Source: Lottia gigantea (Eukaryota > Mollusca > Gastropoda > Lottiidae). From it: a stretch of 64,000 bases of DNA. The first letter of the stretch is position 1; each line of letters begins with the position of its first letter. The notes beneath the pieces are model-generated. The model was not told the origin of the DNA. It made no database searches and saw only the letters and a list, made by a program, of their open reading frames with translations. The stretch spans positions 588,950 to 652,949 of the forward strand of contig NW_008709979.1 in NCBI RefSeq assembly GCF_000327385.1, in the 5' to 3' direction. The position numbers and the translations under genes are program-made. Below, in pieces: positions 49,436 through 61,623 of this stretch.

Positions 49436-52400
49436 ATGATATATTTTGAACCACAGACATGGTCAAACATCACTTTGATATTTGGGATCCTGGCATTGGT
49501 ACTCTATTGTTTGAGTACTTTTATGATATTTCTTTCACTTGTTTACGCGTAAGTATTTCTTGAAATCATTGATGGATAAAGACATTTGTCAAGGAATATC
49601 ATTGTTCAAAAATGTGCTTAATTATTATAGTTAGTACCCTTTTAAATTTGACTTGTCGCTTCCCTTGATTAATCTATACAGCTGAAATTGAGTGTATCCA
49701 ATTCCATTTATATAGAATAGATTCATTGGTAAAATTTTGATGAAGGTCATGATATGTAACTAAATGAATTTTCAAATTATCCTTTGAAGTTCAAAAGTAT
49801 ATCTGAAGAGCCAAAATTAAAAAGATGTGAATCTATTATTGAAAAGTGGATTTTTAGGATAGTTAATAACAGGACCAAAAACATGACTTGCCTCGCAGTA
49901 AATGCTAGTCCTTGACGCTTGGACAATATCTGTCTGTAACAACAATTAAGCATATTCCATCTACAAGTCTCAAACAACTTGTTTACATCCAAAACAAATT
50001 GGCAACCCCCGTAAGTTTTGTCAGTTTATATTTAAAATTTTTATCCCAAATATTATATTTATCAATTTTTCAAGCAAAGAATCAAATTTGAAAATATTGT
50101 CAAAAACTGATTTTTTAAATTGATATTTCATATCACCAAAACGGATGTCAGATTCAATAGCTACTGTAGACTCAGTCAATTACAGAGACTTTTATGACAA
50201 TATATGTGTTTTTTTTTGACAGAAAATGTAAACTGCACAAAAAATCAGCTTTCCGTCCAAACATATTGTACAATGGTAACCCAAATGGTAACCAAGGAGT
50301 GTCAGTCATTAAACCACTATTAGGTACAGATCCTTTATTACGGATTAATTTAGAAAGCCATTTTCAACTTGATTATCCAAAGGTATGTAGGCCTAAGTCT
50401 TATTATATATTTTCTTTATCATAGACATTAATAAGGTCAGTTTGTCTTGTTGGTAAGATACCTTAAGGGGCAGTAAGTAATAAATTCATTATTAAAAGCA
50501 TTGTAAAATTATGCTTAATGACAAGTTCTTCCATGCCTCAATAAGTACTATGGTAATTAAATGTGGTTTGTTTACTTAAATATGGACATAAGTTTTCCAA
50601 CACAAAACATAGTGAGTTATAAAGGTTTACATTGTTTTGAAACTTACCAGCAATAATTCAGATAAGTTTAGCGACATATCTCTCAGGACTTTGGTCTATA
50701 GTTTTCCATTAATTTCATTAGGCTGCCTAACTTTCTAAACTTTGTTAAAAGATTGAACTGCCCCTTATGGCTTAGTCTTCTGAACTTCACTTGACTATAT
50801 ACTAGTGTTGGCACGATATATCCGTGAATTGATGTATCGTGATACGACATGCCACGATATGCGTATCATATCGCAACGCCCGGTATCGATACTTGGAAAT
50901 ACCTTTAATTCCATAAAAAGTGCTGATTTTTATAAGTTGTTTTATCATATAACAAACAGTGGACGCTAACCACTTCTATCCACTATATTACCAAATATCA
51001 CCGTTATAAAGTAAAGATAACATGTTAATTTTTATCCCATTACCCTTGTATCACGATATGTATCTTATCGTGACATGATTGACGATACCCAGCACTACTA
51101 TATACCCCTTGCCTGTTGAACTATAGCTACTCTATTTTGATTTTTAGATATTCATTATTACCTACGTTTACATTTCTATTTTGACAGAACAGAATTTTCA
51201 TTTTTGTTTCAGTTTGAGTTATTATTTTGTTTTCATGATGAAAATGATCCTGCTGTTACATTGGTTAATGAGTTGAGAGAATGTTATCCTCATGTATCAA
51301 CAAGATTATTCTTTGGTTTGTATCTTTTTAAATTTAAGGCAGACATGTATATATATGTTATCTCTGGAAAATATGGAAAATATGACTTCCAAGATAGTAA
51401 ATAGCACTTGTTGCTTTGAATTATACTCTGAAGTCATGTTTTCTACTGGATAACCCTCGTAGCTAAAATTATATTGAATTCACGACTTATGACACAATAT
51501 GACGAGTTGTGATTTATCAATGTTCAACAACCAATCTGAATTCTAAATGAACATGTGTTATGTAAATTTTATCCAAATAAAGTATATTTCTCTCCAGAGC
51601 ACATACTCTCCATAATAAATTTTCAAATGTACCCCTAAAAGAATCGTGGTAAATACAACTTCCTAGAAGGAAACTTCCCATAGAGGTAACAAATACAGCA
51701 TGATTCAATTAGACTTTTAGCTGACAGAGACAAACTTGTGGTTTCTGATCTACTGTCAGGCAAAGTCTTAGAATTAAACATCTAATTGGTTTATGTTTTT
51801 GATTGTGATTGCTACATGTGCCATCAATGATCTGTGGAAATTATAATTGAAATTTTTGGTAACTGATATATTCAACCAGATCAGATCTTGTTAAAAACTA
51901 AAGGGAAAACCACCATTGGTGTTGAACTTAATTTTTAACTTATGTATAGCCAGTCCAATGTTGATTGTATGTGTGTATTTGATTGAATAGCTTAAAAGCT
52001 AAAAGTCATTTAGCCAACAGAAAAAATACGGAATGAATCATTTTGACCTCAATTTAATAACTTTGACCTCAATTTAATAACTTTGACCTCAATTTAATAA
52101 CTTTGTAAGATTGCAATAGAGACGATAAATATCAGAAAAAACAGAAACAAAATTGTAATCTGATTGGAAGTGATTGTATTTAAGGTGGATGTGATGGTAT
52201 AGTTAATCCAATGGTAAATAATATTTTACCAGCTTATAATGCAGCTAGCTATGGATATATCTGGATAAGTACCAGTAGAATTATGGCATCCACAGAAATT
52301 CTACTAGATATGGTGGAAAAATTAGCCGATCCAAAGGTTGGCTTAGTTCATCAATTGCCATTTGTAACAGATCAGCCTGGTTTAGCTGGAATGCTAGAAA

Positions 52401-55400
52401 AAGTATGTTTGACTTTGTCTCTTTATTTTTGATTGAGTTTGATAAAGAGTTTTTGCAAAATAAATGTTGTAGATAATTTAGTTTTCTGCATCTATTTTTG
52501 ATTGTTTTTTATCTATATGCAGTAAAACAAAGATTAATATCAAGTCAATACAAAGTTGTGTATGGATTTTTTTTTATTGCTTCTGTTTTTATTTCTAAAT
52601 TTCTTTAAGGAACAACAGGTTTGCCATATTGGGGGTTGATTTGGGTCTTGAATATATGTAAATTAGGCTTCAAAAGTACTAGAAATGTACAAAAAAAGCA
52701 AAATCCTTTCAAAAATTTCACTTTCTATTTCTAGTAATTTTCTACATGTCCTTTTTATAAATATTAAAACAGAAGCTAAAAAACATGTTATTCTTTATGT
52801 CATCTACGAGAATCATTTTAACTTTCAAACATGGATAATTCTGGATTTAAAGGCTCAAATTGTGACAGTGAGATATGAACACTGTTACTGATTAACTTAG
52901 ATAAAAAGGTATGATTCGTAAAATGGATATCAAACCTGTCACTTTAAAATGGGTATGAAATTATATACATGTAGGCCATGGATCATTGTCCATTACAAAA
53001 GTAGAAACCAAGTTAATGATCACCCATGGAAGAATAATAAATATAATATTTCTTAGGGTAAAAATTAGGCCTGTTTTTACAATTTTAACCTTCAAACAAA
53101 GGAACACAACATATAATACAAAAGAAACTAAAAACAACAAAACAACAATCACAAAAGCAGTTAAATTATTGACAGTTATTTACATTTATCTTTTATCAGA
53201 TGTTGTTTTTTGTTCCAAGCAAGAAAAGAAATAATTTATAACTAATTACCATTTTTTTTCCTTTTTGTTGTATTATGTGTTTTACTTAAAATATTTTAAT
53301 GAGTAATGGCTGTGCTATGATTTTATGTGTGTTTGTTATTGTGCTTTATTTATTTGTGTTTATTATTTATATTATTTAGGTATATTTTGGCTGTGTTGTC
53401 TCAAGATATTATCTGTCTATTAATGCTTTGGGATTGCTTTGTGCCACTGGCATGTCATATACATTTAGAAAGTCCATAGTGGATGAAATCAATGGCTTGG
53501 AATATTTTGGTCAATATTTGGCTGAAGATTTCTTTTTAACATCGAAAGTTTTTCAAGCGTAAGAATTTTTTATCTATAAATGTATTGAAAATATGAATAG
53601 AAATATCTATACATGTCTTATTTAGTAATGCCTTGTCCTTACTGGCATGTTATTTTGCCACTTTGGATATTTGCTAATTTTTTTGACAATTCTTTTAGGC
53701 ATTTGATTAGATTAAATACAGTCCAATATATTGTTCTTGATTATTCTTTAAAAATCTTTCAAATATCGAAATATTATCAATATAAGTGGCAAGCATACAA
53801 TGAGTTCTTGTTAATATTAAATAAGATGAAAGACATCTTTTAAATTCAGAAAAGAAAAAAAAAATTGATCCAAAAATTTGCCACACTTTGGAACAGAATG
53901 GTATTGATTGTGAGAATTTTTATAAAATGACTTTTGATCAATTTAAAGAAGACGAAAAAGAATAATGAAAATACAATGATAAGTTTGAATGAACATGTGT
54001 ATAAATGTTGTATAATTTCAGTGGTTATCATCTAATAGTATCAGCATATCCTGCTCAACAAAATGTTGCTAATCCGACTATTTCTAAGTTTTCTGATAGA
54101 ATCATAAGGTAGGTAGACTATTGTCAACACACTATTGGGTGAAAAATATAATATTGAATATAGAGAAAAAAAAACAAATATTGAATAAAGAAAAAAAACA
54201 ATCAATATTGAATAAAGAGAAAAAAGAACAAATTCTGAATAAAGAAAAAAAACAAATATTGAATAAGGAAAAAAAATTAAACGATTATATAAAGAATTAA
54301 ATGCAAATATTGGATAAAGAAAAAACCAACAAATTCTGAATAAAGAAAAATTAAACGATTAGATAAAGAAAAAAAAACAAATGTTGAATAAGGAAAAAAA
54401 CATATTGAATAAAGAAAAAAACACTAAATATTGAATAAAGAAAAAAAAAACAAATACTGAATAAAGGAAAAAAAACAAATATTGAATAAAGAAAAGAAAA
54501 AATATTGAATGAAGAAAAAAAACAACAAATTCTGAATGAAGAAAAATTAAATGATTAAATAAAGAAAAATTAAAGAAATATTGGATAAAGAAAAAAAAAA
54601 CAAATGTTGAATAAGGAAAAAAACAAATATTGAATAAAGAAAAAAAAACAATAAATATTGAATAAAGAAAAAAACCAACAAATTTTGAATAAAGAAAAAT
54701 TAGATGATTAAATAAAGAAAAATTAAACAAATATTGGATAAAGAAAAATTAAACGATTGAATAAAGAATAAAAACCAAATATTGAATAAAGAAAAAAAAA
54801 ACAAATATTGAATAAAGAAAAAAAACAAATATTGAATAAAGAAAAAAAAACAATAAATATTGAATAAAGAAAAAAACCAACAAATTTTGAATAAAGAAAA
54901 ATTAGATGATTAAATAAAGAAAAATTAAACAAATATTGGATAAAGAAAAATTAAACGATTAAATAAAGAATAAAAACCAAATATTGGATAAAGAAAAAAA
55001 AAACAAATATTGAATAAAGAAAAAAAACAAATATTGAATAAGAAAAAAAAACAAAAAAATTGATAATAATTAGTCCAAATCTGTTTTAAGTTAGTTAATA
55101 AATTATTTTTGTTCAAAAGTATGTTCATAAAGCCAAATGATATAACTAATACGGAAAGGTTAAGTGATTTGAAGAGAGTGTGATGACAATATACTCATAC
55201 TCATTGGTGTCATTGCATACATTGAATAAAAGATTTTGGGTTTTAACATTAGAATTGGTGTATTGATTGTTGGTTATTTATATTTGTATTACAGATGGTT
55301 ACGATTAAGACTTACAATGATGACCTTTACAACATTGTTAATTGAACCTGCTGTAGAATGTTTAGTATTAGGTGCCTATTCAGCATTTTTTTTACATTAT

Positions 55401-56637
55401 TATTTTGGTTTCAACCCATATCTGTTTTTTATTGGTCATGTTACGCTTTGGATTATACGTGATTATATTCAATTATCAATAGTACAGGTGAGTTAATATT
55501 TAAATAACTCTAATTCACAAGGCTGAAATAAACAGATCTTTTTCTGTTAAAGTAAAACAAGTAAACTCAAATACATAGATTAAAGCAGGTCATTTTTTAG
55601 AAATGTATCACATGACAGACTTACCAGACTTGGTAGGGCTGAGCGCATCGTGTCCAAACTGCTCCCCCATTTGCCTTACATCCTCAAGGCCATGGTCATA
55701 CAAGTCTGGGAAATTACGTATTCATAGATAAATATTATCCAATCAGAATTTGCCTTTTCTGGGGAATCTCAGCCAATCAAATCAAATCACTTGTTATGCT
55801 GCCTTGATCACGAATGTAAACAAAACGAAAATTGTGTCACTAAATATTTTGATTAATATAGGCGATACAGAATTGAATAAGATTTTCGGTAAAGTATTGA
55901 AGCTGACAGAAAATCATAACCATTCTAATTAATGAATGGAAAGAGTGTGTTCTTATCTCTTCAAACTGGTGGCGGCAAATCTATTTGTGTTTTGTCTAAA
56001 TTGCAATCTGATTAGTCAGATTTGAATAGCATCAATCTCATATCCACACCAATAAACCGAATTGTAGTGAGCTTAGTTCACACGAGTCAATAAGACCATG
56101 TCAAAACCTGTATTTGGATATGATGGGCTGACGATATTGGTCCCAAGTGGATATTAAGCATTAATATATCATGACATCACGGTTTGGGGGTTTTCCTCCA
56201 TGAAATTTTGAAACTTAAAGCCCAGAGACTGCATTTCTGATGATTCTGAGCTGCCCAAGTCCCATTTTAAAATGAAAGCCACTACAAATTAATCAATCAC
56301 TGCTGAACTGAAGTACATTTTGAGAGAAGTCAAATTCTGGGCTGGGGCTTAATTCAGGTACCACCCTGACGACTAGGCTAACATGGATGATTTTTACCTC
56401 TTTTCCATATTTTCTTCTTATGATAATGTTACCTTCTTTTCATTACAGAATGCCAAACTGCCATTTTCCAAACTGACTTTTGTTTTAGTTTGGTTTCTAA
56501 GAGAATTTCTTCAAATTGTCATGCTCATGAAAGCAATTATGCAACCTAGAACAATTAAATGGGGAAATCGAACATATCTGGTTCATTTTGGTGGTGTGAC
56601 AGAAATAAAACGAGAAAAATCATCTATGACAACATGA
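49436..56637 (+). CDS. UGCG: ceramide glucosyltransferase (GT21)
   Basis: Eight exons: 49436-49548, 50223-50382, 51213-51315, 52185-52402, 53380-53558, 54022-54108, 55295-55487, 56449-56637; in frame, 413 residues (human 394). The enzyme moves glucose from UDP-glucose to ceramide at the Golgi, the first step of glucosphingolipid synthesis. An N-terminal membrane anchor (about 12-37) is followed by the GT21 catalytic domain: D1 in HDENDPAV, D3 in LAEDFF (Asp248), and R-x-x-R-W in RIIRW (284-288), then C-terminal hydrophobic segments including RDYIQL. The D2 motif, DSG in vertebrates (Asp144 of the human enzyme), reads STS here (Thr155 at the Asp position). The start at 49436 was chosen because TTTTTAG directly upstream looks like an acceptor; an upstream in-frame ATG at 49352 is less likely. 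Introns 2, 4 and 6 hold MITEs and tandem repeats. Confidence 0.94.
50464..50767 (+). mobile_element. MITE family B (TAAGGGGCAGT ends), UGCG intron 2
   Basis: A 304-bp element with an 11-bp perfect terminal inverted repeat, TAAGGGGCAGT at the left and ACTGCCCCTTA at the right. No open frame of note. A clear target duplication was not found. A similar left end occurs at about 45018. Confidence 0.6.
50803..51097 (+). mobile_element. non-autonomous hAT-type MITE with perfect 8-bp target duplication, UGCG intron 2
   Basis: The 295-bp element starts TAGTGTTGG and ends CCAGCACTA, and is flanked on both sides by CTATATAC (50795-50802 and 51098-51105). Inside, palindromic runs of TATCGTGATACGACAT and CACGATATG-like sequence recur, as in hAT MITEs of many animals. 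It carries no coding capacity. The intact duplication implies a fairly recent insertion. Confidence 0.8.
52044..52105 (+). repeat. 20-bp tandem repeat, three copies, UGCG intron 3
   Basis: GACCTCAATTTAATAACTTT is repeated three times without change. Confidence 0.9.
52605..52947 (+). mobile_element. MITE family A, copy 6, full length, UGCG intron 4
   Basis: A 343-bp element. The left end TTAAGGAACAACAGGTTTG pairs with the complement of the right end (CAAACCTGTCACTTTAA), giving imperfect terminal inverted repeats. Internal blocks TTGATTTGGGTCTTGAATAT, CAAAAGTACTAG, TCATTTTAACTTTC and ATGAACACTGTTACTGATTA are shared with other copies. No coding capacity. Confidence 0.7.
54130..55060 (+). repeat. 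A-rich tandem array built on ATTGAATAAAGAAAAA, UGCG intron 6
   Basis: About 930 bp of degenerate units (ATATTGAATAAAGAAAAAAA) with a longer-period repeat of roughly 200 bp recognisable between 54690-54790 and 54890-54980. It places dozens of AATAAA hexamers on the coding strand of the gene. The antisense open frames are low-complexity artefacts. Confidence 0.85.
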
Positions 56638-59600
56638 ATCATTTAGTATATAATTAACGTATGACTGAGAAACAAATATATATTTCTCAGGTCAGGTTAT
56701 GAAAATCCTTGTCAACTTTTGGATCTACATTCATAAAACAATATAAAGATTTTCACAAAAACTAGCCTGTGATGAAACTTAAAGTATCAAATACATTCTA
56801 TATACATACATATCTATATTTTTAAGTCTATGAACTATTTTGATTATTCAAATTATGTTTTATTGGTGCTAGGGGCAGACTAGCATATTTTTTACCTGGT
56901 CACATCGATTTAAATCACTAGCCAATCAGGAAGAATACATGTAGCAAATGTCGGTGGAATTGATCTGTTGATTGGCGAAAAAATGGCGGATGTATCAACC
57001 TCTATCTGATAGGTTCAACAATATTGATCACTTGCACCTGTATTCCCCCTACTTATTGTATGTATAATTTGATATACTTAAATCATATTCATGTCGACAA
57101 CAACAGGCTACATTTCGTTTTAAAATTGTATTCATTCACTCATTCGTTTTTTATAATCTTTTATTTTTAATATAGCCACAAAATGTTAATTGATGAATGT
57201 TTAAGAGGGCAGTCGTTAGACCTTAACTGAAGTGGCTATATTAAATATAAAAGCTAAACAAAGGTTGAGTCTAATTTTAATTAGACTGCATTAATAGTAA
57301 CCTGAAGAGAAATATAAAAGTATAAGTGAAAATTATTTGATATGAGAATGAAATTGAAACATCTCTGAACAATAATCAACAGGTTTACAAATTTTCAAAA
57401 TTGTAATGGTGACATAAAGATACTGTGTTAAATAGTTGAATGGGGAGGAATCAATGGGGAAGGCTCAGATCAACTGGAAATCAATTCATGGAGCACTAGA
57501 TCTGTTTCAGTCAGTGTGAGCAAATTGTTCAAATCGAACATCAAAGTCTCTGATTCCTCAGGTCGACAGCTAGATACCATTTTAAATAGATAAAAGAGCA
57601 CAAGCAACTCTAACAACTGTGATTTTACAGTTGTATCAGATTTTCATATTATCATCATTTAGATTGCTATTAAGGGATTGTAAGGAGGTTTTCTGAATTT
57701 TAAGAGTGTCAGGGACACTGATAGCATCGATTTGCATTGTTCCAATTGTCAGTCAGAAGTATGTGGTTCCTGCAATTGCGCTTAAACTAAGTGTTTGATG
57801 ACGTCAATAATTGCAAAATATTCTTGAATCACATTTGTGACATCCCAATACTCATAAAAAAAGGAAAATCTCTTTACAATCACTTCAAAGTATTCATGTT
57901 ATGCGTATGTTACGGTATGTTCATCTATGTTACTATTGTATTTTTGTGAAGTTTTGCTCATCCATGTCTTGATATTAAAAAGTGTAGAATGTAATAGATC
58001 TTGCTTTACTGTATATTTTTATAAGTATTATTGTTATCTTTTTTCTGGAGTATATATTATGGTCACTTATTTATATATTGGTATATAGTTTTATAACATA
58101 TTTTTATAAATCCTTTTCATCATATTCTCAGGTAGCATATATATAATCATCATTATTCCATTCTCCACAGGAACAACTGTTTTTTTGCTCATTTTTTTGT
58201 CATTATTGTTTCTTTTTTGGATATTTATAATGTAACCAATACTTACAGTTGTGACATTAATTTACGTTTTGTATCTAAAGGAGGTTCTCTTGCCTTTGTA
58301 TGTCATTTAGAGACAACTTATAACTGCCATTTATGCTGTTTATCATCAAAGTATTGTCTACTTACAATGAGAACTGAAGTTACCTTTATAGAGAGATTAA
58401 TATTATTACTATTTTAAAAGAGATGTTTCGGGGCTACTGATGGAATTTACACCATTCCAATTTTCAGATATCAGTTGATCTTGCAATTCCATTTAACTAA
58501 GCATTCATGTTGTAACTATCACACAAGCAGCTAATAATATCAAAGAACATTGACAATTCTGTCATTTTAAATTTAGTTTATGGAAATTGTAAGAATCACA
58601 AACGTATCCCTAATACACATAGAAATTTAGAAACCTCTTTTACAATCCCTATAAGGTTAACATACCATTATACTGATCCAAATAAAGCGTCCTTGTTATA
58701 TTTTGTATTTTTTTTTCTGTAGATATTTTACTAATTTAGGTGGAATTTTATTGACAATACATAATAAGATATTTCAATTTGAATTATATGTATTATGTGT
58801 ATTAATGTAAGATCACTAAGGCTTCCATAATCAAATCACTATCAACTCATTTTATCACTATACCTATCATAGGTATAGTATTGGCACCAGGAATCTTTAG
58901 CTGAAAGGCTGTCAATAGAAAATAAAATCTGAAATCCACTAAAGGCATAATCCATCACATGTATATTATATATTGTCCAACTTGTCATAATCATGTGCTA
59001 TTTGTTGCTATTGAAGTCTAAATATTGTCACTAAAAGAAAGAAGGGTACCTTAGTAGTGAATGATACAATAGACCCCTTTTACGGGAAAACCTATCATTG
59101 TACAAGATTTAAACACCTTTATAAATAGAATTATCTAGATTGTAGTCAGATCAAAATTTAAAATGTCATCACTCAGTTTCACAAAAAAATTCTTCTGATC
59201 AAATTATTTTAAGTTTATAACTAGATTGTTTTTATGTAACATATATTATGTTGTCTTGTCATCAGGTAATTAAATTTTCCAGATTATTTGTTTTTGAGAA
59301 TTCCAATAACAGCTTAAATGGGAATATTTAATTCTATATTCCTATTCCACTAAAATAAATTCCTGATGAAAGGGTTGATTTGCAAACAAAACTGATAGTT
59401 AGCTCAATGATAATTTTCAAATTTGATATTAATGTGATTTACCTACAACACATATTCCTAGCTGCCAACTAACTGGTGCCTGTTCATGTCTGGAGAATTG
59501 AGAATCTTTTATTTTCTTACTATTTATGTAATGGTTGCATATTTTTGATGGAGATAAAACTATTTTATATATATTCAAATGTTTTGTTTTTACATGTATA

Positions 59601-60635
59601 CTTTTTGTAGATATCCTAGCTTTTGTGTTTATTTCAACCAACCAAAAGGTTGGACTAATTTTAGACGGAGCTTATCTCAGACCCATGTCACTTGTTTTGG
59701 ATATAAAATGAGGACAAGTTAGCATAAAAATGGGAGGTTCACTCTCCAATATAGGACTCTGGTTATATGGCAAGGGGCTCTTTGTACTGTATATTAAATA
59801 TTTGACATCTATCTCAAGATGTAACAGATTGATTAATGGATTTACAAGCCAATTAGATTCATCCAAACACAATAATTGTATGAAACTGAGGAGCAAGGTG
59901 TCCACACTGTCCATTTGACAATGCTGCTTTCTCAGTAATCACACTTACCTTCATTGGCTTCATCAGGTGGAAAAGAAGAGATGTTTACAGTATTTCATTT
60001 TAATAGAGACTAAAGGTTGAAGTCAATTTTTGAATGGTTGAACACAACCTCATGTTTTGCTGCAAAAGGATCGGAATTAGGGATGTATAGTCTAGCTATG
60101 ACCAGGGACTGTTAAAAACATAACCATGAGCAGTCAATTTTCTTTTTAGATAGCTTAAATAGTCCAGTCCAGTCCAGTCCAACATGAAAGTTCAGTTAAG
60201 CTAATGCTCTATATTCAACTTTATAGACACTGCTGCCAGTTGCCCAAGAAATCTGGTTTGCATTTTCAATTTCTATTTATTTTACCTCTGAAATATGAAA
60301 TAGACTGATTGTTACAAATATCTCTGCCGGGTGCAGGTGATTGATTATTATGAAACTGCAAATTCTGTAAATTTGGCCTGGATTACTTAATACTTCCATC
60401 AATCAGCATCTTGGTATCTGAACAATGGAATAGCTCATTTATTAGCTTGTAAGACTGTACTAGACTATAAAGTGCACTCTTTGGCTTAAAAGTCTTCCTT
60501 TGTCATAAAGGATATATATAACATAATTTAAAATTTCCATGTAATGATCTTAAACTGTATTGGTAGACTTGAACTAGAATTGTTTGTTATAAGTACCCGC
60601 ATACTAGATAAAACAACTTATTAATAAAGAAATTA
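56638..60635. other. intergenic between convergent UGCG and POLR1G-like genes
   Basis: It must contain the UGCG 3' UTR; AATAAA candidates on the plus strand lie near 58681 and 59353. A near-perfect 17-bp inverted repeat (57163-57248) and an AGTCC microsatellite (about 60164-60181) stand out. No exon is supported. Confidence 0.35.
57163..57248. repeat. inverted repeat, 17-bp arms with one mismatch
   Basis: ATTTTTAATATAGCCAC (57163-57179) faces GTGGCTATATTAAATAT (57232-57248) across 52 bases; 14 bp at the inner side are perfect. It could fold as a hairpin in the UGCG 3' transcript or be the ends of a tiny MITE. Confidence 0.55.
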
Positions 60636-60641
60636 TTTATT
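60636..60641 (-). terminator. poly(A) signal overlapping the POLR1G-like stop codon
   Basis: The hexamer AATAAA includes the TAA stop (GAATAAATAA). Further AATAAA hexamers on the minus strand lie about 200 and 360 bases downstream, so this proximal one may not be the only site. Confidence 0.4.
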
Positions 60642-61623
60642 CATTAATATCATCATGTAGACTTTTTCTTTTCTTTTTCTTCTTTTTCTTAGAAATCTCA
60701 GAAGTTCCAGTAATTTCAGTATCTAGAGAATCAGTTACACTATTTACATCTGAAGCAGGAATATCACTGTGCTTCCTTTTTAAGATGCTCTTTTCTTTTT
60801 TATCTTTTGATATCTCTGAAAATAGTCTTCCATCAGTGAATGAAGACTCTATGACATTAGATTTAATATCTGTATTAAGAGTATTGGTTTTGTTTTTAAG
60901 ACCTTCAGATGCTGAAGAAGTAGGCTTATCTCTATCTTTTTTGTATCTTGCACCATCAATGTCTGCTCCAAAGGGAACATATCTTTGTTTCAACCCACTT
61001 GGTATCGGGTTTTCTTTTTTCAAAATATCATGATATATTGGAGAGAAAGATTGAAGTTTTTCTGATATTTGTACACATCCTTTAAAATGAGGACCAGAAA
61101 CTAAATTTTCATTGTCACACAAAAGCGTTACCATATTGTTCTCTGAATCACTCCTGAAAAATTCTATTTCAAACTTGCCACCCTTTAATTCATGACGTCC
61201 TTCCATTTCAACATTCTGTTTCTTCAGTTTACAATCTTTTGGTGCCATAATTAACCAAAGTTCTTCATCTTCTTCAATATCTTCTAATGACATGAAATTA
61301 GTTGAGTTTATTTCAGTCTGTTTCATTGCAGAAAATTGTGAAGGTAATAGTTTATCAGAGTTTTTCTCTGCATTGTCACTTTTACTGGCGTTTTCATTTT
61401 CATTGCTCATACTATCTAATCGTGTATCGAAAGATGTAAGGGAAATATTGCTCTTAGGAACTGCTGATAGCGGCAGTTGAGGAGTTTTAAAAACGTGCTC
61501 TACTTTCAGTTTATTTTTTGTAGGAGATTTTATTTCGAATTCTACCTCCGAATCTGACGGCTGTTCTAGCTTCTCGGTAATAGATTTTGCTAGATCAAGT
61601 ATATCTGAGTTGATTGAGTTCAT
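60637..61623 (-). CDS. POLR1G: RNA polymerase I subunit RPA34-like (POLR1G/PAF49 family), single coding exon
   Basis: This 328-residue protein is recognised from the RPA34 core at about residues 120-225: a region starting EELWLIMAPKD, followed after about 75 residues by IPSGLKQRYVPFGADI, equivalent to the ELWLIQAP and IPPGLRPRFCAFGG segments of human POLR1G. The family forms the RPA49-RPA34 dimer of RNA polymerase I in the nucleolus. The N-terminal 115 residues are acidic and Ser/Asn-rich with no recognised domain; the C-terminus is Lys-rich (SKKKKKKKRKS), as in this family, and may act as a nucleolar targeting tail. The protein is shorter than the human one (about 510 residues), whose long KKxKK-repeat tail is missing. 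The ATG at 61623 is the first in frame. It is divergent with TICRR. Confidence 0.8.
   Translation of the reverse strand: MNSINSDILDLAKSITEKLEQPSDSEVEFEIKSPTKNKLKVEHVFKTPQLPLSAVPKSNISLTSFDTRLDSMSNENENASKSDNAEKNSDKLLPSQFSAMKQTEINSTNFMSLEDIEEDEELWLIMAPKDCKLKKQNVEMEGRHELKGGKFEIEFFRSDSENNMVTLLCDNENLVSGPHFKGCVQISEKLQSFSPIYHDILKKENPIPSGLKQRYVPFGADIDGARYKKDRDKPTSSASEGLKNKTNTLNTDIKSNVIESSFTDGRLFSEISKDKKEKSILKRKHSDIPASDVNSVTDSLDTEITGTSEISKKKKKKKRKSLHDDINE

Noticed and set aside
54359-55128. Antisense open frames rich in Phe, Leu, Ile and Tyr that look like membrane proteins
   Set aside because: They are translations of the A-rich tandem array on the opposite strand; low complexity only.
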